Below are positions 45,234 through 55,047 of a stretch of DNA of 64,000 nt, one piece after another; positions within the stretch are counted from its first letter, which is position 1; every line of letters starts with the position of its first letter. The DNA is from Isosphaeraceae bacterium EP7 (lineage in GTDB: Bacteria > Planctomycetota > Planctomycetia > Isosphaerales > Isosphaeraceae). A program made the translations under genes and the position numbers. The stretch spans positions 4,103,174 to 4,167,173 of the forward strand of contig CP151667.1 in NCBI GenBank assembly GCA_038400315.1. The letters are read 5' to 3'. The notes under the pieces were generated by a model, which made no database searches, was not told the DNA's origin, and saw only the letters and a list, made by a program, of their open reading frames with translations.

Positions 45234-46196
45234 TCAACGGACGATGATGAACTCTTTGATCTTCGAGAACGTGTCTTCCTTGATCCCCTTGACGGTCATC
45301 ACGTCCTCGACCGTCTTGAACGGGCGGGCATCGATGATCGCCTGGGCCTTCACCGGGCCGATCCCCGGCAGGGCGTCGAGCTTGTCCTTCGTGGCCGTGT
45401 TCAGGTTGACCTTCTCATTGGGCGCCAGCTTCGGAACCGCCGACTTGGTGGCGGCCGTGGCCTCGCCCTTGGGCATGGCCGCCTTCTTCGCCGCCGACTT
45501 CTCGGCGGGCGCGGCGGGAATCGGCGTGGGGGCGGGGGCCGGCTTGCTGGCGACGACCTTCCCCTTCAGCTCGGCGAGCTTGGCCGGTCCCATCCCGCTG
45601 ACTTTCGACAGCTCGTCGACCGTCGCAAACGGGCGTCCCGCGACGATCTCTTTCGCCAGCACGGGGCCGATTCCGGGCAGGGTCTGGAGCGTCTCCAGGT
45701 CGGCCGTGTTCAGGTCAACCGGGCCGTCCGACGGGGGCTCGTCCTTGGTCGCTTCCTTGGTTGCGGCCTTGGCCTTCGCTTTCGCCTTGGGCATTTCCTC
45801 CTTGGTCGTTTCCTTGGACGCCGCCTTGGCCTTAGCCTTGGGGGTCTCTTCCTTGGCGTCTTCGGCCTTCGGGCGGCGGGCGATGACCTTTCCCTTCAGC
45901 TCGGCGAGCTTTGCGTCTCCCAGCCCGCTGATCTTCGAGAGCTGGCTGACGTTGGCATACGGGCGGCCGGCGACGATCTCTTTCGCCAGCACGGGGCCGA
46001 TTCCGGGCAGGGTCTGGAGCGTCTCCAGGTCGGCCGTGTTGATGTCGATCAGGACGTCGTCCGCCTTCGACTTGGCGGCCTCGGTCTTGGTCGGCAGGGT
46101 CGCCTTGGGCGTGACCTGATAGGCCCCCGCAGAAGACGCGCCGAAGGTAAGGACGAGGGCGAGCAACGACGCGGATCGGGTCGCGAGGCGCCTCAT
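45234..46196 (-). CDS. Secreted protein with three ComEA-type helix-hairpin-helix domains
   Basis: The 320-residue protein has a signal peptide (residues 1-25, ending near AGA-YQV) and three ComEA-like (HhH)2 domains: about 50-108 (INTADLETLQTLPGIGPVLA), about 158-218 (LNTADLETLQTLPGIGPVLA) and about 262-320 (LNTATKDKLDALPGIGPVKA). Long Lys/Ala-rich linkers separate them. Single-domain ComEA binds double-stranded DNA at the surface during natural transformation; three copies with basic linkers suggest multivalent DNA binding. No other competence gene is nearby. The ATG at 46196 has GGAG 9 bases upstream. Domains one and two share an exact 70-base DNA block. Confidence 0.85.
   Translation of the reverse strand: MRRLATRSASLLALVLTFGASSAGAYQVTPKATLPTKTEAAKSKADDVLIDINTADLETLQTLPGIGPVLAKEIVAGRPYANVSQLSKISGLGDAKLAELKGKVIARRPKAEDAKEETPKAKAKAASKETTKEEMPKAKAKAKAATKEATKDEPPSDGPVDLNTADLETLQTLPGIGPVLAKEIVAGRPFATVDELSKVSGMGPAKLAELKGKVVASKPAPAPTPIPAAPAEKSAAKKAAMPKGEATAATKSAVPKLAPNEKVNLNTATKDKLDALPGIGPVKAQAIIDARPFKTVEDVMTVKGIKEDTFSKIKEFIIVR
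45641..46040 (-). repeat. Exact 70-base duplication inside the helix-hairpin-helix gene
   Basis: Bases 45641-45710 and 45971-46040 are identical over 70 positions, including codon third positions, and encode ADLETLQTLPGIGPVLAKEI. The two copies are 330 bases apart; the sequence around them has diverged. Confidence 0.85.
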
Positions 46197-46335
46197 GGTG
46201 CTGACTCCAAGGGAGATGATGCAGACTGGGGCGCGGGGCAGTGATCGATCAAAGATATGCCAATTTTCGGCCGACGCCAATGCCCCGCCGCGACGAACGT
46301 TGACGGCTTCGTTTTACGCCTAACTCTTGCGAGAT

Positions 46336-49488
<3,153 letters not shown>

Positions 49489-49928
49489 CGAGGCGGTCGC
49501 ATGGTGGTCGCGTCTTCTAGTTGACCTCACAGGGCGACGAAAGACAAGCGAATCGTGTCGAAATTTCGGCGCCGGACCAGCAGTTGGCGAAAAGACATCA
49601 GCATTGTTAGCCGACTCGTCGTCGTCGCCAGGTCTTAATCCTGAGAGAGTTCTCCAGTCCGCCAAAGTCGATTTTGCCTTCGGACGATGCGTAAATCACC
49701 TATTTTATGAGAATTTGGGGGATATGGGTTGGATGGGGACTTATTCAGATTCCGAGTAGCGAAAATTCGTCAGTCCCGTCATCCAGAATTTCACCAAATT
49801 GCGTCGGTCGTGCTGGGTGTCGGATTGGCGAAATGGTGGAATTTCTCCTGCGGTACGAAACCTGCCTTATAGCTACCCGCAAAGCACCTCCGACGTTCAT
49901 CGACTTGCAGTGCTCGCGGGAGAAACTC
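49489..49928. other. AT-richer divergent promoter region
   Basis: About 440 bases separate the divergent sigma-54 activator and hydrolase genes. From 49660 to 49860 the composition is clearly less GC-rich than the rest of the window, and both promoters probably lie there. No gene or clear -35/-10 pair can be fixed. Confidence 0.4.
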
Positions 49929-50789
49929 ATGAGGCTTGGAACTCGCAGGCGTGGCGACTATTCTGCTTCATGGAATGCGGTCGAAGGGGACCGAACACAG
50001 ATCCGTGTGGGTCGAGGCATGGCCGAGATCGTTCGGCTCGGCCAGGGTGATCCGATCGTCATGGTCCCGGGTCTCGCGGGGGGCTGGAAGCTGCTGGCGC
50101 CCCTGGCCAGGTCGCTCGCCCGCACGCATCAGGTCGTCCTCTATGATATGAGGGGCGATCGCGACTGGATCGGCTCGCCGAGCGCCCTGGATCTCGGCGA
50201 ATATGCCGATGACCTGGCCGGCGTGATCGAGGGGACTGGCCTCGAGCGGCCGGCCGTTTTCGGCGTCTCCTTCGGCGGTGCCGTCGCGCTCGAGTTCGCT
50301 CTGTCCCATCCGGGACACGTCTCATCCTTGATTCTCCAGGGTGTCGAAGCTCAGTTCGAGCGCACCATCGGCTCGCATATCGCCCGCTGGGCCCTGGAAC
50401 GCTTCCCTCTGCCCGCCGATAGCCGGTTCATCAACCAGTTCTTCAACTTGCTGCATGGCAAGAAGCCCCAGCCGGGCCCCCTGGTCGACTTCATCGCCGA
50501 GCGGATCTGGAAGACCGACCAGTCGGTGATCGCCAACCGGCTCGCCCTGGTCGAGCAGTTCGACGTCTCCGACCGCCTCTGGCAGCTCGACCTGCCGACG
50601 TTGGTGATGGCCGGATCGCGCGACGCGATCATCACCCCGGCTCGCCAGCGGATGTTGGCCGATTCCATCGCCGGCTCGAAGTTCCAGGCCATCGAGGGGG
50701 CGGGGCACGTCGGCTTCCTCACGCACCGCAAGGAAACGGCCGCCGCCGTCCGCGGCTTCGTCCGCAGCCTGGCCCATTCTTCCTGCTAA
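49929..50789 (+). CDS. Alpha/beta-fold hydrolase
   Basis: The 286-residue protein has the alpha/beta hydrolase pattern: IVMVPGLAGGWKLLAPLARSL (oxyanion loop) at about residues 44-64, nucleophile elbow GVSFGG near residue 114, Asp in LVMAGSRDAIITP near 235 and His in GAGHVGFL near 260. The triad is complete. Substrates of this superfamily (esters, amides, epoxides) cannot be told from sequence. The ATG at 49929 has GGGAG 6 bases upstream. The next gene follows after 45 bases, so the two are probably co-transcribed. Confidence 0.85.
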   Translation: MRLGTRRRGDYSASWNAVEGDRTQIRVGRGMAEIVRLGQGDPIVMVPGLAGGWKLLAPLARSLARTHQVVLYDMRGDRDWIGSPSALDLGEYADDLAGVIEGTGLERPAVFGVSFGGAVALEFALSHPGHVSSLILQGVEAQFERTIGSHIARWALERFPLPADSRFINQFFNLLHGKKPQPGPLVDFIAERIWKTDQSVIANRLALVEQFDVSDRLWQLDLPTLVMAGSRDAIITPARQRMLADSIAGSKFQAIEGAGHVGFLTHRKETAAAVRGFVRSLAHSSC

Positions 50790-50834
50790 TCGAGCGATCG
50801 TCCGGACCGGCTTACCGTTTCCCGGAGAGCCGCC

Positions 50835-51398
50835 TTGCTGCTGAGCCTGACCCTCGAACGGGCCCTCCGTTGGGCGGCGACCTGCCATCAGGGGCAGGTT
50901 CGCCGGGGGAGTAACGCCCCCTACGTGGAGCATCTCGTCGGGGTCGCCTGGATGCTCGACCGCCTCGGGTATCCCGAGCACGTCGTCATCGCCGGCCTGC
51001 TCCATGACGTCGTCGAGGACACGCCTGCCACCCTGGCCGAGGTCGAAGCCTCGTTTGGCGCCGACGTCGCAGCGATCGTCGGGCATTGCAGCGAGGTCAA
51101 GCTCGACGAAGCTGGTGCCCAGCGGCCCTGGGCCGACCGCAAGCGAGATCACCTGGCCGCCCTGACCCTGGCCCCTGCCGAGGCCAGGGCCGTCGCGCTG
51201 GCCGACAAGGTGCACAACCTCCTGAGCATCGCCCTCGACCTGCGAGAGGGGCGCGACGTCTGGTCGCAGTTTCACGCCGACCGGGCACGGGTGCTGGCCT
51301 ATTACCTCGAGGCCATCCGGACCCTGGGTTCGGGCGATGCGCGGCTCTCGAAGCTCTCCGCCGAGGCGACGGAACTCCTTGCCTTGATCGGGGATTGA
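50835..51398 (+). CDS. HD-domain phosphohydrolase, RelA/SpoT hydrolase (MESH1)-like
   Basis: The 187-residue protein matches the HD domain of small ppGpp-hydrolase-like proteins: RRGSNAPYVEHLVGVAWML with the first His, the HD pair in LLHDVVEDT (about residues 56-64), and the later Asp in ALADKVHNL (about residue 123). Length and motif order fit MESH1-like proteins, which cleave ppGpp or NADPH; the true substrate is unknown. The start is a TTG (50835) with GGAGAG upstream. The aroF leader region begins about 45 bases after its stop. Confidence 0.8.
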   Translation: MLLSLTLERALRWAATCHQGQVRRGSNAPYVEHLVGVAWMLDRLGYPEHVVIAGLLHDVVEDTPATLAEVEASFGADVAAIVGHCSEVKLDEAGAQRPWADRKRDHLAALTLAPAEARAVALADKVHNLLSIALDLREGRDVWSQFHADRARVLAYYLEAIRTLGSGDARLSKLSAEATELLALIGD

Positions 51399-51440
51399 GT
51401 GTTGTCACCCGAAAACTTTCGAAATCATCGCTTCTGCCCG

Positions 51441-51468
51441 TTGATCCTCGATGCCTCGAGGCTATATT
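51441..51468 (+). promoter_or_regulatory. Sigma-70 promoter for the aroF leader transcript
   Basis: TTGATC (51441-51446) and TATATT (51463-51468) are 16 bases apart, one of the best promoter matches in the window. A start near 51475 would give an mRNA leader of about 525 bases before aroF. It lies just after the HD-domain gene. Confidence 0.6.
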
Positions 51469-51602
51469 GAAGGTGTCGGACGCGGCAGACGAAGCCCGGA
51501 CGACTGGGTCGTGCGGACGTGGCACGACTGGCCGAAGCCCGCTCCTGCTCGAGGCTGGACTCCCTCAGGACCGGGGTGGCTTTTCCGGAAGGAGGTGATC
51601 AC

Positions 51603-51635
51603 GTGTGTAGTGAGAACCAGAGGCGGCTCGCCTAA
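51603..51635 (+). CDS. Possible 10-residue upstream ORF with a very strong ribosome binding site
   Basis: A GTG start, ten codons (M-C-S-E-N-Q-R-R-L-A) and TAA are preceded by AAGGAGGTGATC (51589-51600), which would pair 12 of 12 with the usual 16S 3' end; the GGAGG core is 7 bases from the GTG. A hairpin (GCGGCT 51623-51628 with AGCCGC 51663-51668, enclosing GACGGG/CCCGTC) covers the last codons. It has no aromatic codons. It may be a leader peptide or a very small gene; translation is inferred only from the ribosome binding site. Confidence 0.4.
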   Translation: MCSENQRRLA

Positions 51636-51694
51636 CGGCGACTGACGGGTTGCCCGTCGGGCAGCCGCATCTTCCGCTGACACGGTCAGCACGA

Positions 51695-51736
51695 CCCGGC
51701 CAGGCCAGCAATCAAGCCGGCCTGGCTGGGTTTCTC
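51695..51736 (+). terminator. First hairpin terminator in the aroF leader
   Basis: A 12-bp stem with one G-U pair (51695-51706 with 51719-51730) and a 12-base loop is followed by TTTCTC. It lies 59 bases after the small ORF's stop. It could end a short RNA of about 260 bases from the 51441 promoter, or act as a first attenuator. Confidence 0.5.
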
Positions 51737-51779
51737 AATAGATTCACAGGCCAGTTTCAAGACAGAGGCGAGTGAGTCG

Positions 51780-51893
51780 GTGAACGCGTCGTCCTTCGGT
51801 CAGTATGGCTTCGGCTCCTTTACCGCTTGGTGGTACCGGTTTTTTACCGGGATCGCCGATCGAGGTGCCGGGCCGTGGACTGACCGACCTTAG
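51780..51893 (+). CDS. Aromatic-rich leader peptide of aroF (attenuator ORF)
   Basis: A GTG-started frame of 37 codons ending in TAG. Nine of the first 22 residues are aromatic: F6, Y9, F11, F14, W17, W18, Y19, F21 and F22, with the core WWYRFF (51828-51845) and one more W33. All three aromatic amino acids are represented, and the rare TTT codon is used at F14, F21 and F22. This is what a trp-, phe- or tyr-type leader peptide looks like. A GAGG lies 11 bases before the GTG, so initiation may be weak; no better in-frame start is seen. It sits 42 bases before a perfect terminator and 108 bases before aroF. Confidence 0.75.
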   Translation: MNASSFGQYGFGSFTAWWYRFFTGIADRGAGPWTDRP

Positions 51894-51932
51894 ACGAGTC
51901 GTCCACCGATTCACTCTCTCGCGAGAGAATTC

Positions 51933-51970
51933 GAAGCCCCGGGACCTGATCGGTCCCGGGGCTTTTTTTT
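51933..51970 (+). terminator. Attenuator terminator before aroF
   Basis: A perfect stem (GCCCCGGGACC 51936-51946 with 51952-51962, extendable by two A-T pairs) with a TGATC loop runs straight into eight T (51963-51970), 32 bases before the aroF start. Its left arm can instead pair with GGTGCCGGGCC at 51864-51874 (9 of 11), inside the leader ORF after the aromatic codons. That is a candidate antiterminator. Confidence 0.85.
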
Positions 51971-52001
51971 GTCCCCAGATTTTCCACGAGGGCGGCCCAC
52001 C

Positions 52002-53015
52002 GTGATTGTCGTGATGAAACCAGGCGCATCTTCCGAGCAAATCAACCACATGGTCGCCCACATCACGGCCCTGGGCATGAGCCCTCAGGTGCTCGTCGGC
52101 ACCCAGCGAACCGTGATCGCGGCCATCGGCGAGGAGCGTGCAGGCCTCCTGGAAGCCCTCGAGCCCGGCGAAGGGGTGGAGAAGGTCTTGCCGATCGTCG
52201 CCCCCTACAAGCGGGCCAGCTCCGAGCTGAAGCGCGAGCGGACGGTGGTCCGGGCCCTCGGCCTGGAGATCGGCGGCACCAAGGTCGCCGTCATCGCGGG
52301 CCCCTGCACGGTCGAGAGCGAGGCCCAGATCGTCGGCCTGGCCGTTCAGCTCAAGGAGAAGGGTGCCCACGGGTTGCGCGGCGGTGCCTACAAGCCCAGG
52401 ACGAGCCCGTACAGCTTCCAGGGGCACAAGGAAGACGGCCTCAAGATGCTTGCCGCCGCGCGTGACGTGACCGGCCTGGCCATCGTCACCGAGGTCATGG
52501 CTCCCGAGCACGTCCCCCTGGTGGCCAAATATGCCGATATGCTCCAGATTGGCGCCAGGAATATGCAGAATTACCAGCTCCTGCAGGCCGTGGGCGAGTC
52601 CGGCAAGCCGGTCCTGCTCAAGCGAGGGATGAGCGCGACGATCGAGGAATTCCTGCTCGCCGCCGAGTACATCCTCGACCGAGGCAACCCCGACGTGGTC
52701 CTCTGCGAGCGGGGCATCCGCACCTACGAGACCCACACCCGGTTCACGCTGCCGCTGGCCACCGTCCCCTACCTTCAGGAGAAGAGCCACCTCCCCGTGG
52801 TGGTCGACCCCTCGCACGGCACGGGCAAGGCCAGCCTGGTGCTGCCGATGGCCAAGGCCTCCGTGGCCGCGGGCGCCGATGGCCTGATCGTCGAGGTTCA
52901 CGACGATCCGGAGCACTCCTTCAGCGACGGCTCGCAGACGATCACGCCGGCCGCCTTCAGCCTGATGATCGACCAGTGCCGCCGGGTTGCCGAGGCCGTC
53001 GACCGCTCGCTCTGA
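52002..53015 (+). CDS. aroF: 3-deoxy-7-phosphoheptulonate (DAHP) synthase
   Basis: The 337-residue enzyme condenses PEP and erythrose 4-phosphate, the first step of aromatic amino acid synthesis. It has the Thermotoga-type layout: an N-terminal ferredoxin-like regulatory domain (residues 1-70, [18 protein letters not shown]), then the catalytic barrel with GPCTVES near 99-105, [16 protein letters not shown] near 127-142, [10 protein letters not shown] near 183, LKRG near 205 and [11 protein letters not shown] near 266. In relatives, Tyr or Phe binding to the N-terminal domain inhibits the enzyme. The GTG at 52002 opens the regulatory domain and follows GAGGG. An attenuator precedes it, so transcription probably also responds to aromatic amino acids. 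Confidence 0.95.
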   Translation: MIVVMKPGASSEQINHMVAHITALGMSPQVLVGTQRTVIAAIGEERAGLLEALEPGEGVEKVLPIVAPYKRASSELKRERTVVRALGLEIGGTKVAVIAGPCTVESEAQIVGLAVQLKEKGAHGLRGGAYKPRTSPYSFQGHKEDGLKMLAAARDVTGLAIVTEVMAPEHVPLVAKYADMLQIGARNMQNYQLLQAVGESGKPVLLKRGMSATIEEFLLAAEYILDRGNPDVVLCERGIRTYETHTRFTLPLATVPYLQEKSHLPVVVDPSHGTGKASLVLPMAKASVAAGADGLIVEVHDDPEHSFSDGSQTITPAAFSLMIDQCRRVAEAVDRSL

Positions 53016-53041
53016 GCTCGATCCTCGACGCCGCGCAAAGC

Positions 53042-53068
53042 CGCCGGATCGCCCTTGGCCATCCGGCG
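53042..53068 (+). terminator. Hairpin after aroF
   Basis: An 8-bp perfect stem (CGCCGGAT 53042-53049 with ATCCGGCG 53061-53068) lies 26 bases after the aroF stop. No T-run follows, and its right half overlaps a promoter spacer. Confidence 0.4.
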
Positions 53069-53083
53069 TGCCCGTTGTATCAT
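53055..53083 (+). promoter_or_regulatory. Sigma-70-like promoter for the HEAT lipoprotein gene
   Basis: TTGGCC (53055-53060) and TATCAT (53078-53083) are 17 bases apart, about 100 bases before the GTG at 53181. Confidence 0.45.
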
Positions 53084-53180
53084 CCCCGCCGCCCGAGTCG
53101 GCGCGCACCCATCGCGTGCGCCCGGCCGGCGATGGCACGTAAGCCCCGGCACGTCCGGGCGTCGGCAAGGAGGCCGTACG

Positions 53181-53966
53181 GTGACTCGAAGCCAGACATC
53201 CCGGCCGCACCGCGGCGCCTCGAAGCTGGGCCTCCTCGCCCTGGTGCTCTCCCCCCTGGTCGCGGTTGGCTGCGCCAATTTCCAGGGGACGACCGCCGCG
53301 AGCTTCATGAAGACGCTGCAGACCAGCGACGACCCCAACCGCCGCTACGTCGCCTATTCCAAGCTCGGCTCGGCGAATTGCTACGACACCCCCGAGCAGC
53401 GTGAGCAGGCCGTCAAGATCATGGTCGCCAGCCTGGAGTCGGGCAAGGAACCGATCGCCACCCGTGCGATGATCTGTCGGAGCCTGGGCAGCCTCGCCCT
53501 CCCCGAAGGCCGTGGCGCGCTCTTGAAAGCCGTGCAAGACCCCGACGGCGTGGTCCGCACCGAGGCCTGCCGCGCGCTCGGTCGAGTGGCCCAGCCCGAG
53601 GACGCCACCGTCTTCGCCCGGGTCATGGCCGTGGAGACGATGGAAGATTGCCGGATCGCCGCCATCGAGGCCATCGGCGCGATGAAGGCCAAGGACCAGC
53701 GGGTCCAGTCGATGCTCGTCAGCGGGCTGGAAGACGACGACCCCGCCATCCGCCTGGCCTCGTTGAACGCCCTCCGCGCCATCGCCGGCAAGGACCACGG
53801 GATGCTCGCCACCGACTGGACCACCGCCCTGAATCTGCCCACAACGTCCCCCGCCAAGCCCGACCCCGCCGCCGCTGTCGTCGAGGCCCCGACCTTGCCC
53901 CAGCGTGCGCCCGAGGACACGCAGACCCAGCCCGCAACCTACCCGGGCTTGCCGCCGATCCCCTGA
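53181..53966 (+). CDS. HEAT-repeat lipoprotein
   Basis: The 261-residue protein has a lipoprotein signal (LGLLALVLSPLVAVGC, lipobox Cys at about residue 32) and then four to five HEAT-like helix pairs (about residues 45-215; GRGALLKAVQDPDGVVRTEA and the following DDDPAIRLASLNALRAIAG are good examples). A Pro-rich tail ends it. HEAT arrays mediate protein contacts, and the lipid anchor places it at a membrane facing the periplasm. Function is unknown. The start is a GTG with AAGGAGG about 7 bases upstream, one of the clearest ribosome binding sites here. It lies between aroF and fdhD but has its own promoter-like site. Confidence 0.8.
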   Translation: MTRSQTSRPHRGASKLGLLALVLSPLVAVGCANFQGTTAASFMKTLQTSDDPNRRYVAYSKLGSANCYDTPEQREQAVKIMVASLESGKEPIATRAMICRSLGSLALPEGRGALLKAVQDPDGVVRTEACRALGRVAQPEDATVFARVMAVETMEDCRIAAIEAIGAMKAKDQRVQSMLVSGLEDDDPAIRLASLNALRAIAGKDHGMLATDWTTALNLPTTSPAKPDPAAAVVEAPTLPQRAPEDTQTQPATYPGLPPIP

Positions 53967-54083
53967 TCGCGGGCTCACGCGATAGACTTCGCACCCGGTC
54001 AGGCTAGACTTGAAGTAGCCGGGGCCGGCTCGATTCGTCGTGCGTCGAGCTGGATGTCGAGCACGCCCCGGCTGACCCGGATC

Positions 54084-54141
54084 GGGGCATTGTCTTCAAT
54101 GCCCCGCGTTCGAGCGTTCGTCACTCGAGCGGGGCGTTCCC
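54084..54141 (+). promoter_or_regulatory. Structured fdhD leader with two exclusive hairpins
   Basis: Hairpin A is a perfect 9-bp stem (GGGGCATTG 54084-54092, TCTT loop, CAATGCCCC 54097-54105). Hairpin B pairs GCCCCGC (54101-54107) with GCGGGGC (54129-54135), helped by CGAG/CTCG inside. B covers the AGCGGGG region just before the fdhD ATG (54142), and A and B share bases 54101-54105, so they cannot form together. That looks like an on/off switch for translation; the ligand or trigger is unknown. Confidence 0.5.
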
Positions 54142-55026
54142 ATGAGCCGCCTGAGCTCGATCGATCTTGCGAGCAACCCGGCAGGGGCGTCGCCGGCCCT
54201 CCTCGCCAGCGTTGCGTCCGCTCGCGTCTTGATCTCCACCGGCGACGGGATCGAAGATCGGACCGATTGGGTCGTGGTCGAGGAGCCGCTGGAGATCCGC
54301 GCCGGCGGCTTCGGCCAGGCTCCGATCAGCGTCGCCGTCACCATGCGCACGCCCGGCCATGATCCCGAGCTTGCCGTGGGGTTCCTCTGGACCGAGGGGC
54401 TGATCGCCCCGGGCGTCGAGGTCATCTCGGCCACTCCCTGCGGGCCGAAGGGGCCCGATGGGGGTTCCAACGTCATCCGGGTTGTCCTATCGGAACCCTT
54501 CGACGGCTCGGGCTTGAAGCGGAACTTCTTCGCCACGTCGAGTTGCGGCATCTGCGGCAAGGCAACCCTCGATCAGGTCGCCCTGCGTTGCCCGGTTGTG
54601 GCGCCCGGCCCCGTCGTGGGTCGTTCCACGCTCCTGGAACTCCCCGGCCTGCTGCGGCAGGCGCAGGCGGCGTTCGACCGGACCGGCGGCCTGCACGCGG
54701 CGGGGATCTTCGACGCCGACGGCCTGCCGATTGCCGTTCGAGAGGATGTCGGCCGGCACAACGCGGTGGACAAGCTGATCGGCCGGGCCTTGCTCGACGG
54801 CAAGCTGCCACTCTCCGGGCACATCTTGATGGTTTCGGGCAGGACGAGCTTCGAGATCTTGCAGAAGGCCGCCGCGGCCGGCCTGCCCATCGTCTGCGCC
54901 GTCTCGGCGCCTTCCAGCCTGGCGATCTCCGCGGCCGATCAACTGGGAATCACGCTCGTCGGCTTCCTCAGGGGCTCGACGTTCAATCTCTATACCCATC
55001 CGGGACGCATCGACGCGGGCCGCTGA
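54142..55026 (+). CDS. fdhD: Formate dehydrogenase accessory sulfurtransferase FdhD
   Basis: The 294-residue protein matches FdhD: EEPLEIRAGG near residue 46, PGHDPELAVGFLWTEGLI near 70-90, the active CxxC (Cys135 and Cys138 in SSCGICG), GGLHAAGIFDADG near 182, EDVGRHNAVDKLIG near 200, and SGRTSFEILQKAA near 233. FdhD carries sulfur from a cysteine desulfurase to the molybdenum cofactor of formate-dehydrogenase-type enzymes, and such an enzyme gene follows after 21 bases, so the two form an operon. A hairpin leader covers its ribosome binding site region. Confidence 0.95.
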   Translation: MSRLSSIDLASNPAGASPALLASVASARVLISTGDGIEDRTDWVVVEEPLEIRAGGFGQAPISVAVTMRTPGHDPELAVGFLWTEGLIAPGVEVISATPCGPKGPDGGSNVIRVVLSEPFDGSGLKRNFFATSSCGICGKATLDQVALRCPVVAPGPVVGRSTLLELPGLLRQAQAAFDRTGGLHAAGIFDADGLPIAVREDVGRHNAVDKLIGRALLDGKLPLSGHILMVSGRTSFEILQKAAAAGLPIVCAVSAPSSLAISAADQLGITLVGFLRGSTFNLYTHPGRIDAGR

Positions 55027-55047
55027 CGGTCTACGCGAGGGGGTTCT

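Noticed and set aside
51589-51600. AAGGAGGTGATC, the complement of the 16S rRNA 3' end, as a sign of an rRNA gene
   Set aside because: Only 12 bases match and the flanking sequence is unlike 16S; a ribosome binding site before the GTG at 51603 is the simpler reading.
51825-51845. GGTGGTACCGG looks like the T-box core that pairs with a tRNA acceptor end
   Set aside because: The rest of a T-box (stem I, specifier loop) is not seen, and the bases are explained by Trp-Trp-Tyr-Arg codons in the leader peptide.
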